NCBI RefSeq assembly: GCF_024436035.1
Contig: NZ_JANFNG010000002.1
Location: forward strand, 248,001 to 312,000
Source: Streptomyces humicola
GTDB lineage: Bacteria > Actinomycetota > Actinomycetes > Streptomycetales > Streptomycetaceae
Direction of reading: 5' to 3'
Length of the DNA: 64,000 nt
Under the pieces are notes generated by a model, which had not been told where the DNA came from, did not search any database, and was given only the letters and a program-made list of their open reading frames with translations. The translations under genes were made by a program, and so were the position numbers. Below, one piece after another: positions 42,566 through 51,447 of this stretch (position 1 is its first letter; each line of letters opens with the position of its first letter).

Positions 42566-43594
42566 TCAGGCGGTCCAATCGAGGATGACCTTGCCGCAGC
42601 GTCCGCCGGCGGCATTGTCGAAGGCCTCGTCGAACTCCTGGTACGGGTAGCGGCCCGTGATCACCGGGCTGAGGTCGAGGCCGCCTTCCAGCAGCACCGA
42701 CATCGCGTACCAGGTCTCGAACATCTCGCGCCCGTAGATCCCCTTGATCGTGATCATGGAGGTCACGATCCGGGCGAAGTCGACCGGGAACTCCTGGGAC
42801 GGCAGCCCGAGCATCGCGATCCGGCCGCCGTGGGTCATGTTGGCGACCATGTCGCGCATCGCCTCGGGGCGCCCGGACATCTCCAGACCGATGTCGAAGC
42901 CCTCGCGCAGGCCGAGCAAGCGCTGCCCCTGCTCGATCGAGGTCTCGGCCACATTGAGGGCGAGGCTGACCCCGACCGAGCGGGCGAGCTGGAGCCGGTA
43001 GTCGCTGACGTCGGTGATGACGACGTTGCGGGCGCCGGCGTGCCGGGCCACCGCGGCGGCCATGATCCCAATGGGTCCTGCGCCGGTGATCAGGACGTCC
43101 TCGCCGACGAGCGGGAAGGACAGCGCCGTGTGCACGGCATTCCCGAACGGATCGAAGATCGCCGCTATGTCCAGGTCGACCGGGACCCGGTGCACCCAGA
43201 CGTTGGAGGCCGGCAACGCGACGTATTCGGCGAACGCACCGTCCCTGCCGACCCCGAGGCCGACCGTGCTGCGGCACAGGTGGCGTCGGCCGGCCAGGCA
43301 GTTGCGGCACTTGCCGCACACCAGGTGGCCCTCACCGCTCACCAGGTCACCGGTCTTGACGTCCGCCACATCCGGGCCGGTGTCGACGACTTCGCCGACG
43401 AACTCGTGCCCGAGGACCAGCGGAGCGCGCACCGCCTGCTGTGCCCATCCGTCGTACGCACGGATGTGCAGATCCGTGCCGCAGATGCCGGTGCGCAGCA
43501 CCTTGATGAGCACCTCGCCGGGCCCGATGGACGGCTCGGGTACGTCCATCAGCCACAGTCCGGGCTCTGCCTTCTCCTTGACAAGTGCCTTCAC
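42566..43594 (-). CDS. tdh: L-threonine 3-dehydrogenase
   Basis: Zinc-dependent medium-chain dehydrogenase oxidising threonine to 2-amino-3-oxobutyrate with NAD+. 342 residues. The catalytic zinc site is ICGTDLHI with GHEFVGEV; the structural zinc cysteines are in [15 protein letters not shown]; the NAD-binding [10 protein letters not shown] follows. The product is used directly by Kbl, encoded next. Start ATG 43594. The gene order tdh-kbl is the standard threonine-to-glycine operon. Confidence 0.96.
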   Translation of the reverse strand: MKALVKEKAEPGLWLMDVPEPSIGPGEVLIKVLRTGICGTDLHIRAYDGWAQQAVRAPLVLGHEFVGEVVDTGPDVADVKTGDLVSGEGHLVCGKCRNCLAGRRHLCRSTVGLGVGRDGAFAEYVALPASNVWVHRVPVDLDIAAIFDPFGNAVHTALSFPLVGEDVLITGAGPIGIMAAAVARHAGARNVVITDVSDYRLQLARSVGVSLALNVAETSIEQGQRLLGLREGFDIGLEMSGRPEAMRDMVANMTHGGRIAMLGLPSQEFPVDFARIVTSMITIKGIYGREMFETWYAMSVLLEGGLDLSPVITGRYPYQEFDEAFDNAAGGRCGKVILDWTA

Positions 43595-43703
43595 GGCTAC
43601 GCAATCTGCCCGGCCGGGAGCGTTCAGTCCATCGCGGATTTCTTAAGCGCGGCAACAGCTGAGCTTCACGATGCCTCCCGCAAGCGTGATCCTGCACCTG
43701 GGT

Positions 43704-43709
43704 TAACGT
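43704..43709 (+). promoter_or_regulatory. -10 element, probable leaderless transcript
   Basis: TAACGT fits TAnnnT and ends 6 bases before GTG 43716 of the GNAT gene, with no Shine-Dalgarno between them, the layout of leaderless actinobacterial mRNAs. Confidence 0.45.
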
Positions 43710-43715
43710 GCTCGC

Positions 43716-44219
43716 GTGATACCTGTACGAGCCGCACGCCCCGAGGACGCCGCCGAGCTGGTCCGGCTGCGCCGAGTGATGTTCCAGGCCATGACCGGCC
43801 GTGACGAACCCGGCGACTGGGAGGAGGCGGCCCGTGAAATGGTGCGCGCCCTTCTGTCCGGCAAGGGCACAGCGGAGCTGGGCGCGTTCGTCGTGGACGC
43901 GGACGCGGGCGGGGACGGGGCGGACGGCGCCGGAGGGCTCGCGGCCTGTGCCGTCGGGACCATCGAGCAGCGCCTGCCCGCGCCCGCACACCCTTCCGGC
44001 CGGTTCGGCTTCGTCTTCAACGTCTGTACCGATCCCGGCCACCGCGGCCGCGGCTATGCCAGGGCGACGACCGAGGCGCTGCTCGACTGGTTCGCCGAGC
44101 GCGGCGTGACCCGTGTCGACCTGCACGCCACACCCGAAGCCGAGCGCATCTACCGCGACTTCGGCTTCGCCGAGCATTCCATCGCGCTCTCGCTGGACGT
44201 CTCGGAGCGCGCCGGCTAG
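43716..44219 (+). CDS. GNAT family N-acetyltransferase
   Basis: A 167-residue GNAT protein. The acetyl-CoA motif is FVFNVCTDPGHRGRGYARATTEALLDWF, then VTRVDLHATPEAERIYRDFGFAE. An acidic Gly/Ala-rich loop (VDADAGGDGADGAGG) is inserted before the core strand. Its stop overlaps the convergent YbaK-like gene by 4 bases. Substrate unknown. Confidence 0.88.
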   Translation: MIPVRAARPEDAAELVRLRRVMFQAMTGRDEPGDWEEAAREMVRALLSGKGTAELGAFVVDADAGGDGADGAGGLAACAVGTIEQRLPAPAHPSGRFGFVFNVCTDPGHRGRGYARATTEALLDWFAERGVTRVDLHATPEAERIYRDFGFAEHSIALSLDVSERAG

Positions 44220-44776
44220 ACGACGGTCCCGAGTCCGTCCAGCACGACGGCGCCGGGCAGTGCGGCGAGCGCCTTGCCGGGGACGAGCAGTTTGCCGCGC
44301 CGGCGTCCGCTTCCGATGACGACGTACGGGGTGTCGGTGACGGCGGCGTCGATCAGCAGCGGCCAGCCCGCGGGCAGGCCGATCGGTGAGATGCCGCCGT
44401 ACTCCATGCCGCTCTCGCCGACGGCGGTGTCCATCGAGGCGAAGGACGCTTTGCGCACTCCGAGATGGCGGCGCACCATGCCGTTGACGTCCGCACGTGT
44501 GTGGGCGAGCACGACGCACCCCGCGAGGGTGACCTCCTGGCCGCGTTTGCCTGCGATCACCACGCAGTTGGCGGACTGCTCGGGCGGCACGCCGTAGACC
44601 TCGCCGAAGACGGCGGTGTCGGCGTTGGCCGGGTCGGTGTCGACGTAGAGCAACTGCTCGACGGGGACAGGGCCTTGCCAGGCTCGCAGGGCGGCGGCCA
44701 CTGGCGCGGCGAGCAGGTCGGTGTGCTCGGCGGCGGGCAGGGCTTCGTCGAAGCGCCCGATGGGTGCACTCGTCAT
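44216..44776 (-). CDS. YbaK/ProX-type aminoacyl-tRNA deacylase
   Basis: A 186-residue YbaK/EbsC-like editing domain protein that would hydrolyse mischarged tRNAs in trans. Segments: CVVIAGKRGQEVTLAGCVVLAHTRADVNG, RRHLGVRKASFAS, then the GGISPIGLPAGWPLLIDAAV substrate loop. ATG 44776 is preferred; GTG 44785 would add three residues. Neither start has a strong Shine-Dalgarno. Confidence 0.88.
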   Translation of the reverse strand: MTSAPIGRFDEALPAAEHTDLLAAPVAAALRAWQGPVPVEQLLYVDTDPANADTAVFGEVYGVPPEQSANCVVIAGKRGQEVTLAGCVVLAHTRADVNGMVRRHLGVRKASFASMDTAVGESGMEYGGISPIGLPAGWPLLIDAAVTDTPYVVIGSGRRRGKLLVPGKALAALPGAVVLDGLGTVV

Positions 44777-44819
44777 GGTCCGCACGATAACCCGCTCCGA
44801 CCTGGGCCCGGGAGCGTCC

Positions 44820-45392
44820 TCAGCGCGGAGGGGGAACGGAGATGGCGAGCGTCATCTCGGCCGCGACGGCACCGGCGTTGTGGTAGCCGTGCGGTACCCC
44901 GGCCTCGAAGCTCGCCGTCGTACCGGCCGGGATGAGGTACTCCGTGCCCTCCACGACGAGTGTCAGCTCCCCCGCGTCCACCCGGATCAGCTCCGCGGTG
45001 CCGGGCGGATGGGGATCGGAGTCGTGGCCTTCGCCGGGCATCAGCCGCCATGACCACAGTTCGAGCGGGCCAGGCGCCTCGGTGCCCGCCTGGAGCGTGC
45101 CGTGGCTGCCGGCGGGCGTGCTCCACAGCCGTACCGCCTGGTCAGGGCCGATGAGCCGCACCGGCGGCTTGTCCGCGTAGTCCAGCAGTCCGGCGATGCT
45201 TACCCCGAGGGCGTCGCCGATCCGCACGACGGTGCCGATGCTCGGATTGGTGCGGGCCTGCTCGATCTGGATGATCATCCCGCGGCTGACTCCGGACCGC
45301 GCGGCAAGGGCGTCGAGGGAGTAACCGCGCTCCTGCCGCAGGTGTTTGAGGTTGCGGGCGAGCGACTGCGCGACGATGTCGAGATCTGGCAC
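44820..45392 (-). CDS. XRE family regulator with cupin domain
   Basis: A 190-residue regulator. The HTH is LARNLKHLRQERGYSLDALAARSGVSRGMIIQIEQARTNPSIGTVVRIGDALGVSIAGLL; the C-terminal cupin is ELIRVDAGELTLVVEGTEYLIPAGTTASFEAGVPHGYHN. It is divergent from an EamA transporter, a very common pairing in which the regulator controls the exporter. The start is probably GTG 45392; the open frame continues to 45488 but would run through the shared operator. Confidence 0.9.
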   Translation of the reverse strand: MPDLDIVAQSLARNLKHLRQERGYSLDALAARSGVSRGMIIQIEQARTNPSIGTVVRIGDALGVSIAGLLDYADKPPVRLIGPDQAVRLWSTPAGSHGTLQAGTEAPGPLELWSWRLMPGEGHDSDPHPPGTAELIRVDAGELTLVVEGTEYLIPAGTTASFEAGVPHGYHNAGAVAAEMTLAISVPPPR

Positions 45393-45455
45393 GCTTCCGT
45401 CCCAAGGTCTGGCGTCCAATATTCTGGATGACTCTGTGCACCAAGATGCACTATC

Positions 45456-45483
45456 GTGTGATGTACCACGATGTCCATCACAC
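45456..45483. promoter_or_regulatory. inverted repeats between XRE gene and EamA gene
   Basis: GTGTGATG (45456-45463) and CATCACAC (45476-45483) are perfect 8-bp arms 12 bases apart. A second nested pair, ATCGTG (45453-45458) and CACGAT (45467-45472), overlaps it. Probably the binding site of the XRE-cupin regulator, serving both divergent genes. Confidence 0.55.
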
Positions 45484-45506
45484 TGCACTCTACTGCGGGG
45501 TACCCG

Positions 45507-46370
45507 ATGACAGCAGCCTTCGCCCTGGCCACCAGCCTCCTGTGGGGCCTCGCCGACTTCGGCGGCGGACTGCTGACCCGACGATTCCCGGCGCTGACGG
45601 TCGTCGTCCTCTCGCAGGCGGCGGCAGCAGTGGTGCTCGGCGTGATCGTCGTCGCCACGGGCGGCTGGAGCGAGGCCGGTCCGCGATTGTGGTTCGCGGT
45701 GGCCGCGGGAGTGGCGGGACCCGGCGCGATGCTCTGCTTTTACCGGGCGTTGTCACTTGGCCCGATGGGTGTCGTTTCTCCGCTCGCCACCGTCGGTGTG
45801 GCCGTGCCGGTCGGGGTCGGGCTCGTCCTCGGCGAACGGCCGGTGCCGCTGCAGTGCGTGGGGATCCTCGTGGCCGTCATCGGCATCGCGCTCGCGGGCG
45901 GGCCACAGCTGCGGGGGGCGCCCGTGCAGCGAAAGACGATCACGCTCACCCTCGCCTCGGCCGCCGGTTTCGGCGCGGTGATGGCGCTGATCTCACAGGC
46001 CTCCGCGAACGTCACCGGCCTCTTCCTCGCGCTGTTCGTGCAGCGGTTGGTGAGTGTCACCTTCGGCGGCGCGGCGCTCGCGGTCTCGGCGCGGCGCGGC
46101 GCGCGGACCTTGCCGCCGGACGGGCTCGGCGCGGTGTGGCGCACCCTGCCCGCGCTCGCCTGCGTGGGTCTCACCGATGTCGCCGCCAACGGCACCTACG
46201 CGATGGCCGCCCGCAGCGGTCCCGTCGCCGTGGCCGCCGTCCTCGCCTCGCTCTACCCCGTCGTCACCGCGCTCGCCGCGCGCGGCATCCTCAAGGAACG
46301 GCTGCGCCTGGTACAGGCGGCGGGCGCAGCGCTCGCGCTCGCCGGATCCGTGCTGCTGGCGACCGGCTGA
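45507..46370 (+). CDS. EamA/DMT family transporter
   Basis: A 287-residue membrane protein with about ten hydrophobic helices in two EamA repeats (for example FALATSLLWGLADFGGGLLTRRF and VAVAAVLASLYPVVTALAARGILKERL). Members export amino acids or other metabolites. ATG 45507 is preferred because ATG 45471 lies inside the operator palindrome. Divergent from its likely regulator. Confidence 0.9.
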   Translation: MTAAFALATSLLWGLADFGGGLLTRRFPALTVVVLSQAAAAVVLGVIVVATGGWSEAGPRLWFAVAAGVAGPGAMLCFYRALSLGPMGVVSPLATVGVAVPVGVGLVLGERPVPLQCVGILVAVIGIALAGGPQLRGAPVQRKTITLTLASAAGFGAVMALISQASANVTGLFLALFVQRLVSVTFGGAALAVSARRGARTLPPDGLGAVWRTLPALACVGLTDVAANGTYAMAARSGPVAVAAVLASLYPVVTALAARGILKERLRLVQAAGAALALAGSVLLATG

Positions 46371-46471
46371 CCCGGCCGCTTCACCTCCTTTTCATCCCCT
46401 TTCCGCACCTTTTGCACGCTTGTTCACCGGGTCTAATGTGAAGAGTGGGACTCGGAGTCCAGGAGGTCGTC

Positions 46472-46711
46472 ATGACGAGGAAAGTCGTCGACTGCCGCGA
46501 CTACCCCAGCGAGTCGCACTGCTCGCTCGCCATTTCGGGGGACGAGGAGGAGGTCGTACGGGCCGCCACCGAGCACGCGATCTCGGTGCACCACCACCCC
46601 GACAGCCCGGAACTGCGCATACAGATCCGGGCAAGTCTCAAGGACGAGGTCGTGCCGACGATTCCGAAGTCGGGGCCGCCGCCTCCCGAGGGCGAGATAT
46701 TCGATCTGTGA
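46472..46711 (+). CDS. DUF1059 family small protein
   Basis: A 79-residue cytosolic protein starting MTRKVVDCRDYPSESHCSLAISGDEEEVVRAATEHAISVHHHPD, the DUF1059 pattern with a conserved Cys and C-terminal His cluster. ATG 46472 has AGGAGG 5 bases upstream, so it should be well translated. Function unknown. Confidence 0.85.
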   Translation: MTRKVVDCRDYPSESHCSLAISGDEEEVVRAATEHAISVHHHPDSPELRIQIRASLKDEVVPTIPKSGPPPPEGEIFDL

Positions 46712-46738
46712 GCGCACCCCTCGGGCACAGCCGGGCGG

Positions 46739-47500
46739 CTACGTCGCAGTCGCCGGCGGCAGCGGATCGGGCAGCCCGAGCCCGCGCAGCTGTTCGGCGG
46801 TGACGCCCGCGGGTATCGGCGGGGGCGCCGGGCTGCGCATCGGCGGCTGCCAGCCCTCCTCAGGATCCCATTTGCGCACGATCCGGGCGGGCGCGCCCGC
46901 CACCACCGCGTGATCCGGCACGTCGCCGCGTACGACCGCGCCCGCCGCGACGACCACGTTGCGTCCGAGCCTGGCGCCCGGCAGGATCACAGCTCCCGTG
47001 CCGAGCCAGCTCCCGCTGCCGATCTCCACCGGAGCGCTGCGCGGCCACTGCTTGCCGATCGGCTGAGTCGGGTCGTCGTACGAGTGGTTGTCGCTGGTGA
47101 CGTAGGTGTACGGCCCGCAGTAGACGTCGTCGCCGAAGACGACGGGCTGCGAGGCTATGACGTGGCTTCCGCGCCCCAGCACCACACCGTCGCCGATGCG
47201 TACGACGGGGTCGGGGCCGAGGTCGAGATCCGGCATCATCCCGGCGGTCAGGGTGACCTGCTCGGCGATGATGCAGCACTCGCCGATCTCGATCCATCGC
47301 TCGCCGAAGATCGTGCCCTGCGGGAACGCGAGGCGGGTGCCGGCCCCGATCCTCCGGAAGCAGTACGGCCCCGGCGACTCGGCGCTGACGGCCCCGGCCT
47401 CACGCACCCAGCGCCAACCGGAGTGCACCAGCCGCGACGCGGCACGCCGGCGCCAGGCCGTCAGGGACGGGAACACGTTGCTGTTCTTCGGCACTCGCAC
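46739..47500 (-). CDS. left-handed beta-helix acyltransferase
   Basis: A 253-residue hexapeptide-repeat acetyl/acyltransferase. A short basic N-terminus precedes repeats such as IGECCIIAEQVTLTAG, VRIGDGVVLGRGSHVIASQ and VEIGSGSWLGTGAVILPGARLGRNVVVAAGAVVRGDVPDHAVVAGAPARIVRKW. The end is Pro-rich. The catalytic His is likely in SDNHSYDDP. Similar proteins O- or N-acetylate sugars. GTG 47500 start is uncertain. Confidence 0.88.
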   Translation of the reverse strand: MRVPKNSNVFPSLTAWRRRAASRLVHSGWRWVREAGAVSAESPGPYCFRRIGAGTRLAFPQGTIFGERWIEIGECCIIAEQVTLTAGMMPDLDLGPDPVVRIGDGVVLGRGSHVIASQPVVFGDDVYCGPYTYVTSDNHSYDDPTQPIGKQWPRSAPVEIGSGSWLGTGAVILPGARLGRNVVVAAGAVVRGDVPDHAVVAGAPARIVRKWDPEEGWQPPMRSPAPPPIPAGVTAEQLRGLGLPDPLPPATAT

Positions 47501-47612
47501 ACCGTATCGACCTGTGGCAGGGCTCAGCAGCTCAGGCGGGTGTGACGCGCATCGCCGGTGGGGTTGTACGGTGCAAGCTCCGTACGGAGACGAGGGCGAG
47601 GCGGGTGCGCGG

Positions 47613-48155
47613 ATGACTGAACGGCGTGAGCGGGCGTTGGTCTGTCAGGTGGTGGGGCACGCTCCTGCGGTGGAGCCTGAGGCGTTCGTCGCCCCGACGG
47701 CGGTGGTCCTCGGCGACGTGCACATCGCGGGTGGGGCGAGCGTCTGGTACCACGCGGTGCTGCGCGGCGACTGCGACCGCATCACCATCGGCGCCTCGTC
47801 CAACATCCAGGACAACTGCACCGTGCATGCCGACCCCGGCTTCCCCGCCGTCGTCGGCGAGCGGGTCTCCGTCGGGCACAACGCGGTGCTGCACGGGTGC
47901 ACCGTCGGGAACGACGTGCTGGTCGGGATGGGCGCCACCGTGCTCAACGGCGCGCACATCGGCGCCGGTTCACTCGTCGCCGCGGCCGCCCTGGTGCCGC
48001 AGGGGCTGCAGGTGCCCCCCGGATCGCTGGTCGCGGGCGTGCCCGCCAAGGTCAAGCGGCAACTGACCGACGAGGAACGCGAGATGGTGCGCCTCAACGC
48101 CGAGCACTACGTCCAGCTGGCCCGCACGCACCGCGCCGTCTACGACGGCAGCTGA
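47613..48155 (+). CDS. gamma carbonic anhydrase family protein
   Basis: A 180-residue left-handed beta-helix protein of the gamma-CA/PaaY type. Metal ligands: His in NIQDNCTVHADPG, and VGHNAVLHGC. Hexapeptide turns include IAGGASVWYHAVLRGD and HIGAGSLVAAAALVPQGLQVPPGSLVAGVPAKV; the C-terminal helix follows. Start ATG 47613 is chosen over the longer open frame. Carbonic anhydrase activity is not proven for most of this group. Overlaps dedA by 16 bases, tail to tail. Confidence 0.9.
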   Translation: MTERRERALVCQVVGHAPAVEPEAFVAPTAVVLGDVHIAGGASVWYHAVLRGDCDRITIGASSNIQDNCTVHADPGFPAVVGERVSVGHNAVLHGCTVGNDVLVGMGATVLNGAHIGAGSLVAAAALVPQGLQVPPGSLVAGVPAKVKRQLTDEEREMVRLNAEHYVQLARTHRAVYDGS

Positions 48156-48814
48156 GCCCGCTCCTCCTCCACCGCCGCACGGGCGGCCAGGTTCTGCGGC
48201 TCCTCCCCCGACGACGGACGGGAGCCGGCCCGGCACCGTACGACGACGAACGAGGCGATGCCGAGCAGCACGGCGGCGATCAGCGCCAGGTAGGAGAACT
48301 TCCGCAGCCAGGCTTCGGCGACGAGGCCGATGTAGTACACGCCGGCCGTGGTCCCTCCCGCCCATGCGATGCCGCCGAGAACATTGGCGGTCAGGAATTT
48401 CCAGTAGCGCATCCTCAGCGCTCCGGCGAGCGGCCCAGCGAAAATCCGCAGCAGCGCCACGAACCGGCCGAAGAACACCGCCCACATGCCCCACCGCTGA
48501 AAGGAGCGCTCGGCCTTCGCGAGGTGCTCCGGACCGAAATGGCGGGGGAATCTTCGGCCGATCCGCTCGAAGAGCGGCTTGCCGCCCTTGCGGCCGATCG
48601 CATAGCCGATGGAATCGCCGATCACGGCCCCCGCGATGGCGCACACTCCCACCACCACCGGGTCGACATGGCCCTGCGACGCCATGAGCGCCGCGCTGAC
48701 CAGCACGATCTCGCCGGGCAGCGGCACGCCGAGGCTCTCTGTGCCGATGACGCCCGCGACGAGCAGGTAGATGGTGAGGGGCGGGATGGTCTGAAGCCAT
48801 TCATTAATGTGCAA
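48140..48814 (-). CDS. DedA family membrane protein
   Basis: A 224-residue integral membrane protein of the DedA/SNARE-associated family, now linked to lipid-carrier flipping. Motifs: GTESLGVPLPGEIVLVSAALMASQG, the FFGRFVALLRIFAGPLAGALRM re-entrant loop with the conserved FxRxxxxxR region, and GGIAWAGGTTAGVYYIG. I place the start at TTG 48814 (product LHINEWLQTIPP) with GAGAGGAA upstream; the longer frame to 48847 lacks support. Confidence 0.92.
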   Translation of the reverse strand: MHINEWLQTIPPLTIYLLVAGVIGTESLGVPLPGEIVLVSAALMASQGHVDPVVVGVCAIAGAVIGDSIGYAIGRKGGKPLFERIGRRFPRHFGPEHLAKAERSFQRWGMWAVFFGRFVALLRIFAGPLAGALRMRYWKFLTANVLGGIAWAGGTTAGVYYIGLVAEAWLRKFSYLALIAAVLLGIASFVVVRCRAGSRPSSGEEPQNLAARAAVEEERAQLPS

Positions 48815-48944
48815 GGCCGATTCCTCTCCCCGGATGCCGCAGGCCACCCGATCACCAAAAGCCTAAGCGAACCGCGCAGGGCGGGCGCAATTCTGCGCGT
48901 GTCGCACCCGTGCGGTGAGTACGGCTGGTGAGTGGTGAGCGGTG

Positions 48945-49727
48945 TCAGGCGACGCCGTCCCAGTCCCGCCGGATTCCGAAAGTACGCTCCAGTCCCTCCC
49001 GCCCGGCATCGGTCAGACGGACGATCCGCCGCGCCTCGCCCCGCTGTATCCAGCCCAGGGCGAACAGCCTGCCGGTGATGGCGGCCCCGAGCGCACCGGA
49101 GAGGTGGTGCCGCTGCTCGCTCCAGTCCACGCAGTAACGGATCGCAGGCCGCCGGCGCGGCAACGCGTCCGGGTCCACACCGAATGCGGTGAGCACCTCG
49201 CGCCCACGGTCGGTGAGTTGGTACGAGGCGTCGCGGCCGGGGGCGGACGGCCGGTCGCGGCCGGCCCCGTCAGAGCGGTAGCGGCCGTCGCCGCCGGTGA
49301 GGATGCCGTGCGCGAGCAGGGCGTCCATCAGCTCGACCCCGAGCCGCCCGGCGAGATGGTCGTAGCAGGTACGGCAGCGGCGCAGCGCCTCGGCGCGGGT
49401 GCCGTCGCGCAGCGAGCGCACTGTCTTGGGCGGTGCGACGCGGGCGAGGGCTTCGAGCACGTCGGAGACGTCCGGGCCGCTGAGACGGTAGTAGCGGTGG
49501 CGGCCGTGGGCCTCGACAGTGACGAGGCCTGCGTCGAGAAGCCGCGCGAGGTGTGCACTCGCCGTCGAGGCGCTGATACCGGCCTCGGCGGCGAGCACGC
49601 TCGCGGGCAGCTCACGTCCGTCACCGAGAGCGAGCAGGACGAGCACGCGCGACGGGTCTCCGAAAGCGACGGCGGCGCGGGCGACGTCCGCCTCACGGGC
49701 GGGTGCTGCCGCTGCTTGCGTGTCCAT
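48945..49727 (-). CDS. ArsR family transcriptional regulator
   Basis: A 260-residue winged-helix regulator. N-terminal ArsR HTH: AVAFGDPSRVLVLLALGDGRELPASVLAAEAGISASTASAHLARLLDAGLVTVEAHGRHRYYRLSG. A long C-terminal extension has CRTCYDHLAGRLGVELMDALL, found in a known long ArsR subgroup. It is divergent from an MFS exporter and may control it. No classic ELCVCDL arsenic site. Confidence 0.9.
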   Translation of the reverse strand: MDTQAAAAPAREADVARAAVAFGDPSRVLVLLALGDGRELPASVLAAEAGISASTASAHLARLLDAGLVTVEAHGRHRYYRLSGPDVSDVLEALARVAPPKTVRSLRDGTRAEALRRCRTCYDHLAGRLGVELMDALLAHGILTGGDGRYRSDGAGRDRPSAPGRDASYQLTDRGREVLTAFGVDPDALPRRRPAIRYCVDWSEQRHHLSGALGAAITGRLFALGWIQRGEARRIVRLTDAGREGLERTFGIRRDWDGVA

Positions 49728-49791
49728 GCCCTCAGGGTAGGTCGCGGACGTTTCGACGCACGGCGAAGTGTTCCGATGACACGGTGGAGAT

Positions 49792-51246
49792 ATGCCTTCC
49801 CTGCGTCAACGACCTTCTCTGAACAGGCGTTTCCCTGACATGGATCTCCGACGGCGGCGGTGGCTGCCGCTGGTCGCGGTGTCGTTCGGCTTCTTCATGG
49901 TGATCCTCGACGTCACCGTGGTGACGGTGGCCGTGCCGTCGCTCGGCTCCGATCTGCGGGCCGGTGCCTCGGCGCTGCAGTGGGTGGTGGACGGGTACAC
50001 CCTGGCCTTCGCGGCTCTGATGCTGCTGTGCGGTCGGCTCGGTGACCGGTTCGGGCACCGGCGCACCTTTGTCGCGGGGCTTGTGGTCTTCACGGCGGCC
50101 TCTGCGGCGTGCGGTGCCGCGCCCACGGCCGGGCTGCTGATCGCTGCCCGTCTGGTGCAGGGGATCGGAGCCGCCCTCATGGTCCCGGCGTCACTCGCGC
50201 TGCTGCGCGCCGCTTACCCGGAGCCGGAGGCGCGCGCCCGCGCCTTCGGGGCGTGGGCGGCGCTCTCCGGTCTGGGGGCGGCTGCCGGGCCGCTCGTCGG
50301 CGGTCTCGCCGTGCGGTTCCTGGACTGGCGGGCGGCGTTCGGCATCAACCTGCCCTTCGGCCTGCTGGCGATCGTGCTGACCGTCCGCTCCGTACCCGCC
50401 CCTGCTCCCCGTGCGGGCACATCGCTGCGGCTGCCCGCGCAGCTGCTCGGCATCGCCTCGCTCGCGGCGCTGACCGCCGGGCTGAACGAAGCCGGTGCCC
50501 TCGGGTGGAGCGATCCGCTGGTCACCGGCTGCCTCGGCGCCGGCATCGCGGCGGGCCTCGGATGCGCCGCGCTGGTGCGGTGGCCGGCGCCCCGCCAGCC
50601 ACGGCTGCCGTCCCACCGGGCGCGTGGCTTGGCAGGCGGGACGATGGTCGGCCTGCTGCTGAACCTCGGCATCTACGGCCTGATCTACCTCGCCACGCTC
50701 TACTTCCAGCGGCTCCGCGGCTACAGCCCGCTCGAGGCGGGCCTGGGGTTGCTGCCGCTGTTCGCGGTGATGACCGCCTCCTCGTTCCTGTCCGGACGCC
50801 TCTGCGCGCACACCGGTCCACGGGTGCCGATGGTCGCCGGTCTGCTGGCGGGTTCCGCGGGCCTCGCCGGGTGGGTGCTCGCAGGCCCGCACTCCCCGTA
50901 CGCCTCTCTCGTCATCCCGATGGCGCTGGCCGGGGGCGGGACGGCCTTCACCATGCCCGCAGCGACGACGGCGGTCATGGAGTCGGCGCCGACCGAACGC
51001 GGCGGGACGGCGGCCGCCACCCTCAACACCGCCCGGCAGATCGGCAGCGCGCTCGGTGTCGCGCTCTTCGGCAGCCTGGCGGCGAGCCGCTTCATACCCG
51101 GTCTCCACCTGTCCGCGCTGCTCGCCGCGGGAGCGTTTCTCCTCGCCGCGCTCACGGCCGCGCTCACGGCGCCCGGCGCCACGACCACCCGCGCCGGCGA
51201 CACCGCTACATCCGGTGGCCGCCCAGGTAGAACAGCAGCCAGATGA
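49792..51246 (+). CDS. MFS transporter, DHA2-type drug exporter
   Basis: A 484-residue protein with about 14 hydrophobic helices. Signatures: VILDVTVVTVAVPSLGSDL (motif D1 of DHA2), LLCGRLGDRFGHRRTF (motif A), LVQGIGAALMVPASLALL (motif B) and GAAAGPLVGG (motif C). The start may be ATG 49792 or ATG 49840 (MDLRRRRWLP). The divergent ArsR regulator is the likely repressor. The 3' end overlaps a small membrane protein gene on the other strand. Confidence 0.92.
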   Translation: MPSLRQRPSLNRRFPDMDLRRRRWLPLVAVSFGFFMVILDVTVVTVAVPSLGSDLRAGASALQWVVDGYTLAFAALMLLCGRLGDRFGHRRTFVAGLVVFTAASAACGAAPTAGLLIAARLVQGIGAALMVPASLALLRAAYPEPEARARAFGAWAALSGLGAAAGPLVGGLAVRFLDWRAAFGINLPFGLLAIVLTVRSVPAPAPRAGTSLRLPAQLLGIASLAALTAGLNEAGALGWSDPLVTGCLGAGIAAGLGCAALVRWPAPRQPRLPSHRARGLAGGTMVGLLLNLGIYGLIYLATLYFQRLRGYSPLEAGLGLLPLFAVMTASSFLSGRLCAHTGPRVPMVAGLLAGSAGLAGWVLAGPHSPYASLVIPMALAGGGTAFTMPAATTAVMESAPTERGGTAAATLNTARQIGSALGVALFGSLAASRFIPGLHLSALLAAGAFLLAALTAALTAPGATTTRAGDTATSGGRPGRTAAR

Positions 51247-51418
51247 ACCCGGCGAACAGGTGCGTGGCGAAGACATAGATGAAGACGCGCAGGAACACCC
51301 CGCGCTCCTTGTACTTCTCGGTGCCGGCACCGTTGCTCGCAGGCGCCTCGCGCTGTACCGGCGCAGGGCCGGCCGGAGCGGCGGCTGCCGTCTGCCCTGC
51401 GGTGATGTCCTCGCCCAC
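51206..51418 (-). CDS. small single-pass membrane protein (DUF6126-like)
   Basis: A 70-residue protein with an Ala/Pro-rich N-terminus, a charged patch (TEKYKERG) and one C-terminal transmembrane helix (FLRVFIYVFATHLFAGFIWLLFYLGG). It matches what I recall as the actinobacterial DUF6126 family; function unknown. It overlaps the last 41 bases of the MFS gene tail to tail. Confidence 0.7.
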   Translation of the reverse strand: MGEDITAGQTAAAAPAGPAPVQREAPASNGAGTEKYKERGVFLRVFIYVFATHLFAGFIWLLFYLGGHRM

Positions 51419-51447
51419 GCGGCAACCCTAGCCGAGCCGCGAAGGAC

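Noticed and set aside
45471-45507. ATG 45471 as the start of the EamA transporter
   Set aside because: It lies inside the operator palindromes and would add 12 residues outside the transporter domain; ATG 45507 fits the family start better.
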